Assembly (NCBI RefSeq): GCF_021130785.1
Contig: NC_060210.1
Coordinates: 185,038,001-185,102,000 of the forward strand
From: Homalodisca vitripennis
Taxonomy: Eukaryota > Arthropoda > Insecta > Hemiptera > Cicadellidae
Reading direction: 5' to 3'
DNA length: 64,000 nucleotides
The first letter of the stretch is position 1. The number at the start of each line of letters is the position of its first letter. The translations under genes and the position numbers were made by a program. The notes beneath the pieces were generated by a model. It searched no databases. It saw only the letters and a program-made list of their open reading frames with translations, and had not been told where the DNA came from. Positions 13,921 through 27,297 of the stretch are shown one piece after another.

Positions 13921-14480
13921 AGATGTCTTGGCTCATGTCGTTGGCCAGCTTGCTACATCGTTTTATTCAAATATGGCGGTCGTTTAAACATTTTTTAACT
14001 GACAACTCCACTATTTATGACCCCAGAGAAAAAGGTGTTGTAGAACATTTTTTTAGGATTTACTCCAAAATTTGTAATACATATTCTTATGGTATCTCAA
14101 ACCGTTGTCAAAACAGTTTTACATGTAAATCCCATAAGAACTTTTCTATCACCAAGAACTGGTGAAATAAATTCTGAAACAAGTTCAAATTTGGTGCAAA
14201 ATTTATTTTTTTTTAATCTCTTGACTACGTTCGTTGGCTAGCTTGGTACGTCATTTTATTAAGTATAACAGTCTTTTAAACTTTTTCAAATTCATAATCC
14301 CGCTATTTATGAACGTACAGAAAACAAAAGGTTTTTTCGAACGCTTATAAGGTTTACTATAAATTTTATAACTATCAGTTTGTTTTGTGTCTCAAAGGGG
14401 TTATGAGATATTTGACTACATATAAATCCAAATAGAATAAATTAATAATATTTCAGTTATCAAAGATAGATTACTTCCCA
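13921..14480. repeat. tandem pair of diverged repeats of about 290 bp
   Basis: The segment from 13921 (TTGGCCAGCTTGCTACATCG) recurs from about 14220 (TTGGCTAGCTTGGTACGTCA). Both are followed by TTTAAAC...TTTTTaACT-like, CTATTTATGA and AAAGGTKTTxT blocks in the same order. Function and family are unknown. Confidence 0.55.
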
Positions 14481-15329
14481 CAAAATCTACCTACTTCTTC
14501 CGACTGACCTGGAAGGGCTATTTTATCTGTAATTTATTTTTTAACAAAACTGTACTTGAAAATATTATTAATATTCTAATATACCAAGAAAGTAAAAATT
14601 TATGTTATTGGACGTTTTGAAATTATTACAGAGAAAGTTATATTTTTATGTTTATTTCAGAGATTTGCCACCAGAATTTTAATTAAATATTTAAATGACT
14701 TTCATAGAGAATGTATCGGTATAATTTTGATATTGGTAAATATACAGACTGATTTAACTTTAAATTAATTATTTAATATTAAATAACAACTTTATTGATC
14801 AACTAAATCTGAACTTGTGTGTAATTTAAGATTAAAATATTATTATTTAATTAATTAAATAATTGAATTACATTTCAAATGCACAACAATTATTTTAATT
14901 AGAGTTCACTAACCTGTCTACTCCAGTGCAGTAATACATATTTAACGCTCGGCTATTAATTAGCTACATTTGCATAGCTGGCATCGTTACAGATAAATTT
15001 CCTGTTATTTTATTGCTCAAGTTTAGTAAGGATATGAATAATTGTAACTAAAACACTGGACCTGGACCAAGTTAACTTTCTTATCCAAGAAAAGTCATTA
15101 AAACACAAGTTATAACTTTTACTCTTAGAAAATGAATAATTCAGTATCCAAAAGTCTTTACTGCACTCTCAGAGAGTACTATTGAATACATATTTGCTTA
15201 TTATGTAAAGGCCTTAGAAAGTTTCATGAAGGTTTCAACAAACAAAGGAAATATCACATTTAAATAAAAATTGTATAGATGTAATTGTTTAGAGACATCA
15301 AGATGAACAGAACATGGCCACATACTTGC

Positions 15330-15780
15330 AGTTTGAGTAGGTTTTATACCATTGGCTGAGCGTCAGCGAAGATTATCACACGAGGAGCTAGGGAAATTTC
15401 ATTTCTCACTGTCTGCCCATACGACATCTCGGAAATAAACCGACCTATAGACTTTACATTTTGCATTAGATTTCATTTATATGGTAGCAACACTGAGTTC
15501 GATAAGGGTGCATGTCACTCAAAGGGATTTGGCTGAACATTAGCAAATATATTTATTTGTTTTACTCTCATAGCACAAGACCCTGAGACATTGCTCCTAA
15601 AAATACCTTTTCGCTTCATCCGGAGTGGCAGGATATTTTGGATGGGCAAGGTTGGGGGTAGGGGCCGCATCCATGAGGAAGGATTTTGGACATTCATTTC
15701 AGTTAGCTCTGTACGAGCCCAGTCAAAGCAGACAGGGAGTGGCACATCCTTATGTCTAAGCTAGCAACAGCCCTTAACGC
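15330..15780 (+). repeat. dispersed repeat tract
   Basis: The tract with CATACGACATCTCGGAAATA, CCGACCTATAGACTT and GAGTTCGATAAGGGTGCATG resembles the family at 2.3-2.8 kb. The right part (15600-15780) is GC-richer and unassigned. The minus-strand frames here show no family features. Confidence 0.4.
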
Positions 15781-16205
15781 TTAATTTAGCCCCTCCAACT
15801 CCAACAGTCATCTCCCGCAGAAGACTAGAACTATCAATCTAGCCTTGCACCCCAACATCTCGACATTTGCCGTTAGTGATGTTCCGTTCCTGGACATCCA
15901 TAAGGTTGCTCAGATTTAAAATCGATGTTTGATACATCGGTCCTTGTAATTTCAACTGTGTCTTTTTCAACTTGTGGAATGTATAAACCAGAAGTGAACC
16001 TTCCTGGGGATATTTTTACATTGGTATTATGAGTAACCATGAAGGCAACAAGACATAGCAGAAGAAATAAATTTTTAAGCAAGCTGCTGAGTACAATCAA
16101 AGGAGATTTTAACAAATCACATTCACACAAGTATATTATTCAAACTTTAAAGAAAAAATAACAGAGTGAAAATCGATGTTGAAATTTGGTGACAAAAACT
16201 GATTT

Positions 16206-16500
16206 CAGCGCACTATGCGTTGTAGTATCCTTCCTAACTTACCGGAACTTGTATTATTTAACACTGCTGAACACCTGTTCTATGATTGCCCTGCAATAGC
16301 AAGGAAGCGGTACGCCATCATTGGTAGTCTGGACAAGGGTGGAGATTTCTCCAGGAGGATCTGGTCGGTTGCTTTCGGCGGTTTGTAGAACTGCTGAAAC
16401 CTTAGACTGGTCGGCGTCATAGTGTACTTCCATGGTGCGCGAAAGATCCTTGAGGCTTTAGTGCATGGCAATAGGCCGCTCCATAGAAGAAGAAGAAGTA
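16206..16500 (+). mobile_element. LINE ORF2 C-terminal fragment
   Basis: A frame ending with a stop at 16386-16388 encodes TAEHLFYDCPAIARKRY, matching the zinc-knuckle-like end of non-LTR retrotransposon ORF2 (ETxEHxxxxCP). The trailing sequence ends in a GAA repeat. No intact reverse transcriptase is seen upstream, so this is a 5'-truncated relic. Confidence 0.7.
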
Positions 16501-17964
16501 TAGTAGCCTATATTAAAATGTATTGTTTTACTTTAATTTTAAGACATTTATTTTCCTTCCGAGGAGATTAACTGTACTTATATAATACTAACATTGCTTC
16601 CTTCTTAAAATTTACGTAATTTCTTACGTACTTACAATTTGTTCTCTTTTGTGCACATCACATTAAGAGGTACAGAATATATGATTAGTACGTTATAAGA
16701 AGTACATAAAATACGTACAGAGTAGTACGTCACAAATTATCAAATTAATTAGGAAAATAATTCATATTCTATACATAGTCTATATGGTTTGCAGCAACAC
16801 CATGTTCTTCATGTATATAAATTAGTCTACTACGTTTTTATATCAATTAATGACGAGTTTTCAAAGAAATGTGTGTGCAGATCTATAAAACATGGATACT
16901 TATAAAAATTAATATTATCGTCATATAAACTAATACTAACTTATACGTGTCCGTTCTAAACTATTACTTTACAACGATAAAAGCAATAGCAGTGCCGAAG
17001 GTGACAGGACGGAGTAGTAAAACACTTAAACCCGAGTTATGTTACAAGAGTCGGGTTCACGACAGGTTGACCTCGTTAATATTGTTCCACTTGGCGGTGA
17101 CACAAGTATACGCTCGTATACATTATATGGTATATACAGGTTGTCTCGCGAGGGTTTTGTATTACTTCAGGAAACAATAGTGGGCACAAAAATAAGCACT
17201 AACGTTCAACTGAACATATGTTTTACCTTACTTAATTTATCATATGTTCGCCCGTTTTTTTACTGTGTTAATGAGATTAATTTGTATAACTTGTAACTTT
17301 CTATTTATGTTCGGCTAATCTAAGAAACATGACGAAAAATAAATTTCACTTTTCGTCACAATTCTCGGTATTATAATTTTTTTCTAATTAAATGTCTTAT
17401 TAGTCTTTATTTTTACTGAAATTTTGCAAGAATAGTGCTTTGTTGAAAATTAAATGAATAACCCAACGGTATGGTATTAGTTTTATTAGGTTGAGACCTA
17501 TTTTTAGTGGTTGAGTGTTTATTCTTTTTTGCTGGTAAAAAGTATACTCTTATACAAATTTAAACAAATAGTATACCGTTGAGTTTGTCATTAACTTTAC
17601 AACAGAACTTGTAAAATTGATGTGGAAATAACGGTTTTCGAGATATTTAATTTCGAACTTTTGTTTTAATTCTGTCATTTTGCAACATAATTTAATACTG
17701 ATTTAATATTTTGCTAATGTACCTTTGATTAGCTGAACTCAAATCACAAGTTTAGGTTATTCATATTAACTGAGCAATATTTATAAAACTGTCCCCGATA
17801 TAATTTTTACTCTAATCCTATATGTGCTAAAGTTTAGGAAGATGTTTGAATGTCTCGATATCCTAATGGACGAATTTGTACAAAATTTTACATCCATATT
17901 CCTTAGATATAGAAATCAATGCCATTCACAGATATCTTTATAAGTACCAATTCAAACAAAATGT
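16501..17964. other. unassigned sequence
   Basis: Two overlapping frames of 77-85 codons at 16947-17296 show no family features or splice signals in phase. No repeat boundary recognised. Confidence 0.4.
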
Positions 17965-18212
17965 ATTTAAAGTAAAGTGAAGATTTCTTATTTTACCAGG
18001 CGAAGTTAGAACTGAGAAGCCTCTATAACACTTAACCCGGGGACCAACGACATAAAGGTGACTTCCGAACCACCACCAACACCGGGCAGGCGGACTGCTT
18101 GCAAGGACAGGATCGCTCAGCAGCCACCCATCCAAGCAGCAGCCACGCTCGACATTGCTTGATCTGGTTATCGTGCGATAACCAATGTACCCGCTATACT
18201 GCGCCATTGCCT
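17965..18212 (-). repeat. SINE with 5S rRNA-like head, copy 3
   Basis: Minus-strand copy beginning near 18212 (GGCGCAGTATAGCGGGTAC), with AGATCAAGCAATGTCG and CTTGGATGGGTGGC in 5S order, then the shared body and a tail AAAATAAGAAATC. It starts at nearly the same 5' position as the other copies, so they are likely full-length or nearly so. Confidence 0.75.
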
Positions 18213-19919
18213 ATCCGTATTTACTGTATTAATTTGCCTTAATTAATATCAGCTCCGTCCTCCTCCATAGACTATTGGATACAGTCACGGCTCTCTAACT
18301 GGGAGTTCACGGGGAAATCATAATAAGAATAATAGCCACAGTGACTCAAACAAGCCAGCATAGCCAAGAGCTAAGGCTTAAAAAATATCAGCTGCCGTTT
18401 TTTATGCATATAGAAATAACAAATAGTTTCATCTAACTGTTATTATAGGTAGCAGCAGTAACAAATACAATTCAATTACTGTAATTAGTTTATACTGGAT
18501 TTTACTGGAAATTGAGTCTGTATACATGTAAGGTAGTAACAATTGTTTTCATTTGAAATTGTGGGACGGCATATTTACAGTGCCTGAAGGGACAAAATCA
18601 AAAGGAAATAACATGTATCAACAAACATTCGCTATGTGTCTATACTTTTAGAAAACAACCGAGCGCAGTGATTCCGTGACCATAGTGAATGAAACCAACA
18701 AAGCAATATGTCAGAGATTATATGCAAATTCATATGACAGAAAATCTTTGAGGAGACTTCTCATCCGTTTTTCACGGATTAAGCATAAATACTGATTAGG
18801 TATATACTGTAAATATTGATATAATGCCTAGACTAAACCAAGGGAATAGGATGATATATCGAACAGGGACTGGGAAGCGAGAGCATATACTTACTGTACT
18901 GTATCGGGTTTACAGATACACGAAAAAACTATTACTGAGGGTACATACAAATACAGCAGGCCAGATGGCCCACAAATTAGGCATGCATTTACAGTTGGAG
19001 GAATTTAGTTGTGCTCGTAGGGCCCAAATACTACCCTTTCAACAAGTAAACGCTATCTGTCTGGCGGCTTGCGTTTACGTGATTGCCGCTGAGATGAAGG
19101 CGCAACAATCTCTTTAACGACTTTAAACTCACGATTTCGATTTGCAGATTAGTATTGACAAATACGTTATTTTCAAAAACACGTTAAACAACACTATAAC
19201 AACTGAAAAACCAGGATAAGTCATATTATTGCTATTATTTGGTATTCTCTGATTATTTAATTTCACCACAATCAGCACTGTCACAAAACAGACTGATTGT
19301 AGCGAGTGTGATGAATTATTTGGGTCAATACGATTCCTGAAAGGAGGGTTTTACCCATGAGTCACAGGAAATGTTCTCGGGACGCAGCGCATAATGCTAC
19401 CCCGCCTATCACCACACACTCAAGGTCACGCGCGCAACTAAAGGCCTCAAACTGTACTTTTATAAAATTATACTAATCAAAAAAATTTAAATATTTGTTA
19501 TGCTTATTTGAAAAATATCTCAATCTTGTTATACTTCAGTGTTTAAATATTAAAAATCTACAATCATTACAAAAAGAAAAGCGTTTGGATGTGTATTCAT
19601 TATAGGGACTTTACCCATATAACTCTACGGCCAAAAATAAGGATGTAAATGTGTTTCAACATTGTTCTCCAGGTCTTATCACTACAGCCGCCTCATGTAC
19701 AATTATTACTTATTTGAATTCCTTTTTAGAACAAAGAAAACACATTTAAACAATAATAATAATTAGCCGTTTATTCCATAAAACATTTTTACAAGAAATG
19801 TATCGGAATTGTCAAATGTAGAAAGCTAAAGTTTTTATTCATTCTACCAAAAACGTCTCTTTCATACATACATTATTTGCAGTTACTCTCTCCCACTTCT
19901 AATTGTACCACTCTAGTCC
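18213..19919. other. unassigned sequence
   Basis: A 97-codon frame at 18824-19117 is basic and has no known motif. It could be a repeat-derived frame. There is no other feature. Confidence 0.4.
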
Positions 19920-20450
19920 CTAGTCAGTCTGCCAATCGAGGGTCTCCCAATTGAATGCCATAAACTCCTCTGTGTTGTAGAAAGCATTAGCGACTAAAGT
20001 TGATTTCAGACAAACTTTAGTATTGGGGAATTTCTTAGCGAATTTAGTAATCTGTTGAGAAAGAGAACTCCTGTCTGGGAAGGCAAAAGTTCAAACAGAA
20101 CCGTCCTGTGTGCCCCAGTTCGGTAGTTGTTCCTGCATCTAGTTACATAAGAGTGTATGTCACTACCTCTTATGACATTACATTTAGATTTTAAAAAACA
20201 CAAGTCTCTAAATAAATATATAGTAAAAGTCCGTTGTAGAATACTGGAAAAAAGGATTATTTACACAAGAGATACTCATCCTATGCTGTAAACTGAAACA
20301 GAAAACTGAGGTCTCAGACTGCCCTCTGTGGATTGAGAGGCTCAGATAGCCCAGGCAGTAAATATTTGAATGGTAATCAAAGTCACATGGTGCGGCCCTA
20401 GCGTCAGCCCACAGAACTAACCAAAATAAGTACCTGAACCTTAGCACAAC
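19920..20450 (-). mobile_element. LINE ORF2 C-terminal fragment
   Basis: On the minus strand, frames spell DIHSYVTRCRNNYRTG and then, after a frameshift, LKSTLVANAFYNTEEF, ending at the stop at 19922-19920. Both are standard segments of the C-terminus of jockey/CR1-type reverse transcriptase ORFs. More degenerate sequence upstream (to about 20450) is probably the same element. Confidence 0.7.
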
Positions 20451-21689
20451 TTGTCAGTATGAATGCCTATACAACTTGTACGATAAAAGCTGTAGCACAC
20501 AGTTATAAACTTTGCAATGGACAGCAGAACTTATGACTGTAGCATGATTAGTTTTTCGGTTAATGTTTTAGGTATTTAATGAATCTGCATGAGACCAAAT
20601 TCAAGGAAATGAAGTTTAGTGTTGTATTTTTGTAAAACCTAACAAACGCATATCAATAATTTATTGATCCTTAATAATCCTACAGACGAGGATGTTAAAG
20701 TTGTAAATCAAAACTGAATCACATTAATCGAGATTAAAATTTTTTATATTTGTTGGGACTATTATTTATATAAAATAACTACTATTTAATAAACTGGTTT
20801 TGTCTTAACACGGAATTTAGATCATTTCATTTAGACATTTTTAGTTCTATGTGCTACATGGGTAATTAATTAAGGTTTGTCACAGTTAAAAAATAGTTTT
20901 CGTAACAAATTGGTTCTTTTTTTGATAATCGGAAAGCTTTCCTTAAAATTCTAGGACAAACATTTTTTTAATCGATTTAAAGGTCATTCCCTAAGCCTGT
21001 TACATGTTAAATTACTAGTGAACTGAAAAATAATGGAAAATATTCAAACAACATTCCTGGCATTAAATACTGTGAAACTGCTTTGTTATATGTCAATACT
21101 GTAGTTTGTAACAATTACCTCCATGTCAAATCATTGGTCTACTATTTGTGTTACATACAATATTGGTACCGGTAACTAAATGAATATTTACTCTGTTCCA
21201 GACACAGAGATGATGACATAAAACATGCATGCTGTTACCAGTGAACTGTAGTGCCCCGAGGAACACCTGCTCTCTCTCTCTCTTTATAATTGACTTATTA
21301 TTTTTGTTGCACAAAATTCATGATGTATAGTCATTCGTTATTGAATATTTCTTTAATGAACAATCGAATTATGCAGCAAAGGTTTGTTATATAAAGTTGT
21401 TTTAAAACATTAAAAATGTCATACTGTAAAGAAGTGAAGTTCTAAAATCAATGAGTTAATACTAATTAATATCTAGTGAATTATATTTGGAAACCGTTTT
21501 TTAACTCTTTTCCAACATTTGTATGTACATAATTTGGTTTATTTTTATTGTGATATGTATTGCTTAGCTGTATAATTTAAAAGATTAAACACACGTCAAA
21601 CAGGATCAGCGTGGGAGACTTTGTAGCAGAGAACATCCTCACCCTGTGTCGTCACCACCCAAGTGACCGATGTGTACCATTTTCAATTT

Positions 21690-22640
21690 TCATATAGAAT
21701 TAGATTAGGTGGAGTTTCACATCAATTTCAACACTCTAAATTAACTCATTCGAGGGTTATCATATGTACCGATGCACAAACAAAAAACATAAATCTTTCA
21801 TGATCAACTGGTGGGAGCTTCCGTTAAACGTTCAGCTAATTATTAAATTTAGTATTAGCTCATTTAAATACATAAATAAGTTTTAAAGGCACAGCCCTAG
21901 ATTTTATAATCTTCTGTACACAAGTAAGACTTAAACAGAGTTCACTTAGGTCTGCAAAACCATGCAAATAAATAAAAACTTTATTATCCAGTGACAAACC
22001 TTTATTTTCAAGTGGTAAAAAATATTCCCTCTGCTTCAAGGGCTCTATCCTAGATATATGCAAAGCTTGTAAATTAGTTTATGTAAATTAGTAAATTGTG
22101 TATCATATCACTTTATTCAATATGTTCAATTTTCAAGATGTACTAGGTTTTCACTAAGTAGTTTTAATTCGATAAAATATTTACACCAACTTAACAAAAA
22201 GACAAGTGAATTAATAGAAACTGTTTAACAACATGAGGTACACGAGAGCCAAGCTCTGTTAATCTAATTTTTTTATTAGAGGTTTCAGTCATCATTCAGC
22301 TAGCTAACAGATAACATTGCAGATTGAGCTACAAATTTCAACCTTTGTATGAAACCAACAAAGTAACTCCAGATAAGGTACTTTGTTTATTACGTTTTTC
22401 TAGTTGCCAACATCGTTATCCAATGTAACAAGAGTCACTTGTACACAGACAGATATTGAGACCCCTAAACGGACTGGTTTTTAAAATTTTTAATACCAAT
22501 ACAGAGTTAGAGTTTCACACCAAATATCAACTCCGAGGTCAATTCGACATTTATCAGTGTAAATATATAGAAATTAGATTTCGTTCATCAGTAATTGGCG
22601 AAGGAAGCTTTGATAAACACTCAGCCAATAATCTCTAAAG
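21690..22640. repeat. two diverged copies of the 2.3-2.8 kb type repeat
   Basis: GGTGGAGTTTCACATCAATTTC (21710) and AGAGTTTCACACCAAATATC (22508) are followed by similar tracts (GGGAGCTTCCGTTAAACG; CGAAGGAAGCTTTGATAAAC). About 600 bp between them, 21840-22430, contains nothing I can assign. Confidence 0.4.
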
Positions 22641-23099
22641 GGCATCAACTCATTTAATGTTCTTATTAGTTTTTAAATTTAGATTTTTCTTTTTTGAGTT
22701 GTGTTATACATCTTAACATTATTAGATTTTTTTTCTATTTTCAGTATGATACATTTTTAAAACAATTTAAAATCTTTATTTTCAAATTCTATAAATTACA
22801 TAATTTATTATAATTATGTTCACATGACTGAAGTGTCATTTCAATTTTTTTTCTTTTACTCTTGACCAAACATAACCTCTTTTAAGAAAATATCAACAGT
22901 ATTTTAACATATGTTTGAATCATTTTCATTTAAATAATTACGGTTCTAATGTCGTACCACTATTTCTGTAACTAACAACGGTCAGTCAAGCCGTGAAAAT
23001 GGCATGGTGTGATGTTACTCGCACCTCATATCAAAAACAGACCTGGTATCTTCAGAGCTATTTGAATATGCTTCTTAATGGTAGAACAACCAAATTTTC

Positions 23100-23640
23100 T
23101 ACACATAATGTAGCTATGGTGGGAAGGTTTGATTCAATGTGAATATTAAATTCAGCTCCAGTTCACCTTTCTATTTTGTAGTCAAGGTGTCTCTGATGTC
23201 TAAACGATATGAAGGTTTACTTTGAGCTTCTTCGTCACCAACTTCTTTTGGATCTCTTCAAACAAACATAACTCCAGATTCCAGGAGTCAAGTCTGTGAC
23301 AGCGTCAGATTCCAGATGATGCACTAAGAAGAAAGTGAACTCAACATTCACACTGAATCGACCCATCCCATCATAGCTACAATACGTGCAAAAGACTCAG
23401 TTGCTCCACCGTGCTTAGAGATCGTGTCTCAAATGTGGCTCAATTGTGCACATGATGAGACAATTTTGTAGTCTAGTTGTCTCTGACATCAAATCAATGT
23501 AAAGAGTTCATTTTGAGCTTTTTCGTTGTCAACCTTTTTTTATATCTTCAGACAAACATGTCACGATTCAAGATGCTGCACTAAGATTAGGATGAACTGG
23601 AGCTAAACTCAGCATTCACGTCCTAAAGGATTATTCATTC
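23100..23640. mobile_element. inverted-repeat MITE family, copy A (partial dimer)
   Basis: The left part (GGTGGGAAGGTTTGATTCA, AGTTCACCTTTCT) and the inverted end near 23330-23380 (GAAAGTGAACT, CACACTGAATCGACCCATC) are imperfect inverted repeats. Between them are conserved blocks GTGTCTCTGATG and CTCCAGATTCCAGGAGTCAA. A second partial unit follows from about 23390. The same family occurs at 41980, 49200 and 58840. No coding capacity. Confidence 0.65.
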
Positions 23641-26600
23641 TTTTTTAATGTCCTCGGTTCACACAGCAGCTCAAATTATCAAAACCTGGGTAATCAGACT
23701 TCTTCTGTACAGCAAATAATATCAGGAAAACTAACAGTGGAATGCGTAAAACAAGCAGAGCACAAACATTATTTCCTGAGCCCTTTTTAGGTAAGATCTA
23801 TGCCAACAATACACTGCAACATGGAGAACAGGGGTGAAAAAAGTTCAATTCGTATCAGATAACATATTTTTAATCTCCTTACAAACCTGATGAAAGTTTA
23901 CAACTGAAACCTACAAATTAAAATTTTGATATAGTTTATTAATACTACCATAATATTGCACAAAATTATAAAAAATAGATAGGCAACTATAATTATTAAT
24001 ATACTTTATAAATACTGTAAAAGCTTTGTAAAATGAGGTGCAAAATTCAATACTATACAATGGAAAACGTAAATTCAGTAAAGAGAGTTTTAAACTAATC
24101 TTCATTGACAAAAGTTATGTTTTAGCGTTTACCACCAAAACCTTGAAACACCATATAACATTTTTTTGATACCCTATTTTATACACATACTTTAATACTC
24201 ATATAAAAGAGTTGTCACAGTTTTATTATAAAACACTGATTGTGATTTATCATTGAAAATTTATATTTACCTATACAAGGATCATAAAGTGAAGCACGTT
24301 TATTTTCCTGTAATTTTTATACACAATTTTAAGTCACATAGCTTACCACGTTAGTGTGACCTTTATTATGCAATATATGAATAAATACCAATATTGATTT
24401 TTCTGTTCAGTTCTTTAACATGAGATGCTCATAAATGTATACAAATATAACGTAAGTATACGTGATTACACAACTTGTGATTTTTTACGTAATTTACACA
24501 ACTCCTTTTGTATGTTTAAAAATTATTGTTTTGCAAATATAAATTAAATTAAATAACATATGAAATTTTCAGTATTGCATAACAAAATAAAACTAAAAAA
24601 ATGGAAACACAAAATAAAGATTTTTGTATGTACCGGTACTGTAATAAAAATATTATATTATATTCAGTTATTATTCAAAATTATATAGAGTAAATAAAAT
24701 ATAAAAATTGTAAGTTATAACAATTGCTAAATAACGATTTTATCATTTTTGTTCAAAAAAAATTGTCTAATACAAACATGCCATCTACACAAACTAGCGT
24801 AATCTGCCCATTTTAATCATTTTTGCAGTTGCAGCCTAAATACAGAATAGTGTAACCAAATTACGGGGCTTGAGGCAAACGTACTTTACTTCCTGAGTGA
24901 CCTCCTTACACACATATTGTAGGTACAAGTATAATACTTCTATTCAGTAATGACATTATATTAGTTGTTACGAGAGCTACCTGAAAAGTAACCTTATTTT
25001 CATATAGAAAATCTGAAGTGAGCTAATCCCTACTTCACAGGTAGGATTATGTCACACAATCCTACCAGCCAACAGATTTTTTTGACAATACAAAGAGGTA
25101 ACAGAATTTTATAGGACATTTGCCATCATTCAGTGACACAAGAAATTAGTAACACAACTAATTTGAGGTCTGCAATCTATCTCTTCCTCATGTGGACAAT
25201 TACTTAGTAGGTGTCAATTAACAAACCATACCAGAATGTTACAACACGCAAAAGTCAGAAATAACGTGTGTGTGTCAACTCCATGTCACTATCTCTAAAA
25301 CATGCTCTTTAATACAATAAACACTAACTATTAAAACCGAACTAAAGAATACAGGTCAGAATAATAGGTCAGCACTAACCAATCACTGACAACTGACAAT
25401 GTCCAATAGTAAATGGTGGTTTTAACGGTAGAAACAAGATGGTGATAAATCAGGAAATAGGACTGGGACAGTTTAATTATAATTAGTTCATTCTAAATGA
25501 CTTCTCGAAACAATAATGTAAATTTGCATTGGCTACAAAGCTCTATTTGATATTATAGGTTTTCTATTCCATTTTTCAAAATTTGCAACCAAAGCAGCCT
25601 AATTTCAACTGACGGTTGACTGATCAGTTCAATGAAAGTTGGTAAATATCCTAATAAATCCTGTTACCTAAATTATAAATTATTGAATTTTTTGTACTTA
25701 ATAGACACAAAAAATATGACTTCTGTAGTTTTGAAATCTAATAACTTTATGAGTATTCTAGTTTTTTTTTTAATGAAAATAGTTTTTCAGGTAACCCTCA
25801 TAATGAAGTTACAACCACAATGTGTAAAATCTAAACCTTAAAAAATATAATAACTAAAATGACTTAAATATTAAAACATAAAGTTCGAGTAAATTTTTAA
25901 AACTTTGTTTCTGCTTTAAAGTGTGTAATATACACTAACCAACTGTATTAAATTATAAATATAATGGAACATGAGTACACTTTTTGTTCTACCAACCGTA
26001 TTAAAACCAATAAATTTAAGTACCAAGTTTGGAATACAATTTAGTTCAAAATATTCAAAACTACCATGGAAGAGATCATCTCTAATTCAATACTGTTTAA
26101 CTCTTCCTGCTTCACTGTCATACAGACCATACTGACTTGCTGAACTAGCTTCCGCTCAGCAACACTTTTGTTGTTGTTTAATTCATTTCAGAGCATTTTC
26201 ATAGTTTCTTAATAGGTTCCGTCTAATGTTGACTTTTTATCACTTAGGCACTATTTCATCTGATACAAAACAAATAATACATGTAATACGCAATCATCGT
26301 TATCTTACAACTGCTTTAAAAAGAACTATTCCCAACAAGTTGTCCTTTGATATCTCCTATGCCTTACGAATTTATATGTTCATCACTATATCATTATCAT
26401 TATGTTTCATCATTATGCATTTTTAGTTTTAAATTCTTTGTAAATAATTTTATTTCAATTTAGTTTGTGACCGAAATCTACTGCACATTAATTATCACAA
26501 TGTATATATATTTATTTTCCTCAATTTTTTCATTCAAAATAAATAGTTCTGTTTCACTTTACGTTTATGATCTTTAAAATTTAAATTTTTTTTATCATAA

Positions 26601-27297
26601 GTAAACACAAGTTCAAAAACTTCCCAAAAAATATTTGTAGGATTATATAATCCTGCATTAACAGGAAATTTACTCTATTTTTATTACTTAACTATTTTTT
26701 ATGGATATAACCTACAATTGTTTATCCTCTGGCAATTAAACATGTGTGCATTTTTGAACAAAATAAAATTTGTCCGGATAAAACAACGCATGGAGCGGGT
26801 CAACTAAATGGTTCCAACCCTTTATAGCATAAAATGTTAGCATGAGTTGTTAGGTTTAATAGCACCCGCCTTTCATTTGAAATTCTCTTTTCTTTTAATT
26901 TCACACAATGTGTCAACCATCGCTTTCAAACAGGCATGTTAGATTATTAGTGCGCTTATAATTCATGCTAACCTTTTACCGTCTTTGAATACAACACAAC
27001 CATACACAAATAAAAGACTTCAAATCTTACACACAATAAACCATCATTCTCAACAATCATAAATTACTATGCTATCAATACTTGAAAAAAATAAAAGAAT
27101 TTTAAATACTACATGTCAGTTAAAAAACATACAAATTACTACTTTACGCAGTTATGATACTGGATTCAAAATGTAAAAAAATACAACGTCAGAATCACAG
27201 TTGCACATTAAGACCTAAACCTTAAAACAGTAAAATATACTCTTCGTAACATACAAGTATAAAATAAATAAACTATATTATGATAATAAAAATAAAA
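23641..27297. other. AT-rich sequence downstream of cortactin; may hold its 3' UTR
   Basis: This lies just past the cortactin stop. Minus-strand AATAAA signals occur at 26680-26685 and again near 26509 and 26450, so part of this is probably cortactin 3' UTR. No other gene is recognised; the 23.9-27.3 kb frames are short and AT-driven. Confidence 0.4.

Noticed and set aside
18824..19117. 97-codon frame as a small gene
   Set aside because: No recognised domain, no splice context, and poor initiation context; not enough to call.
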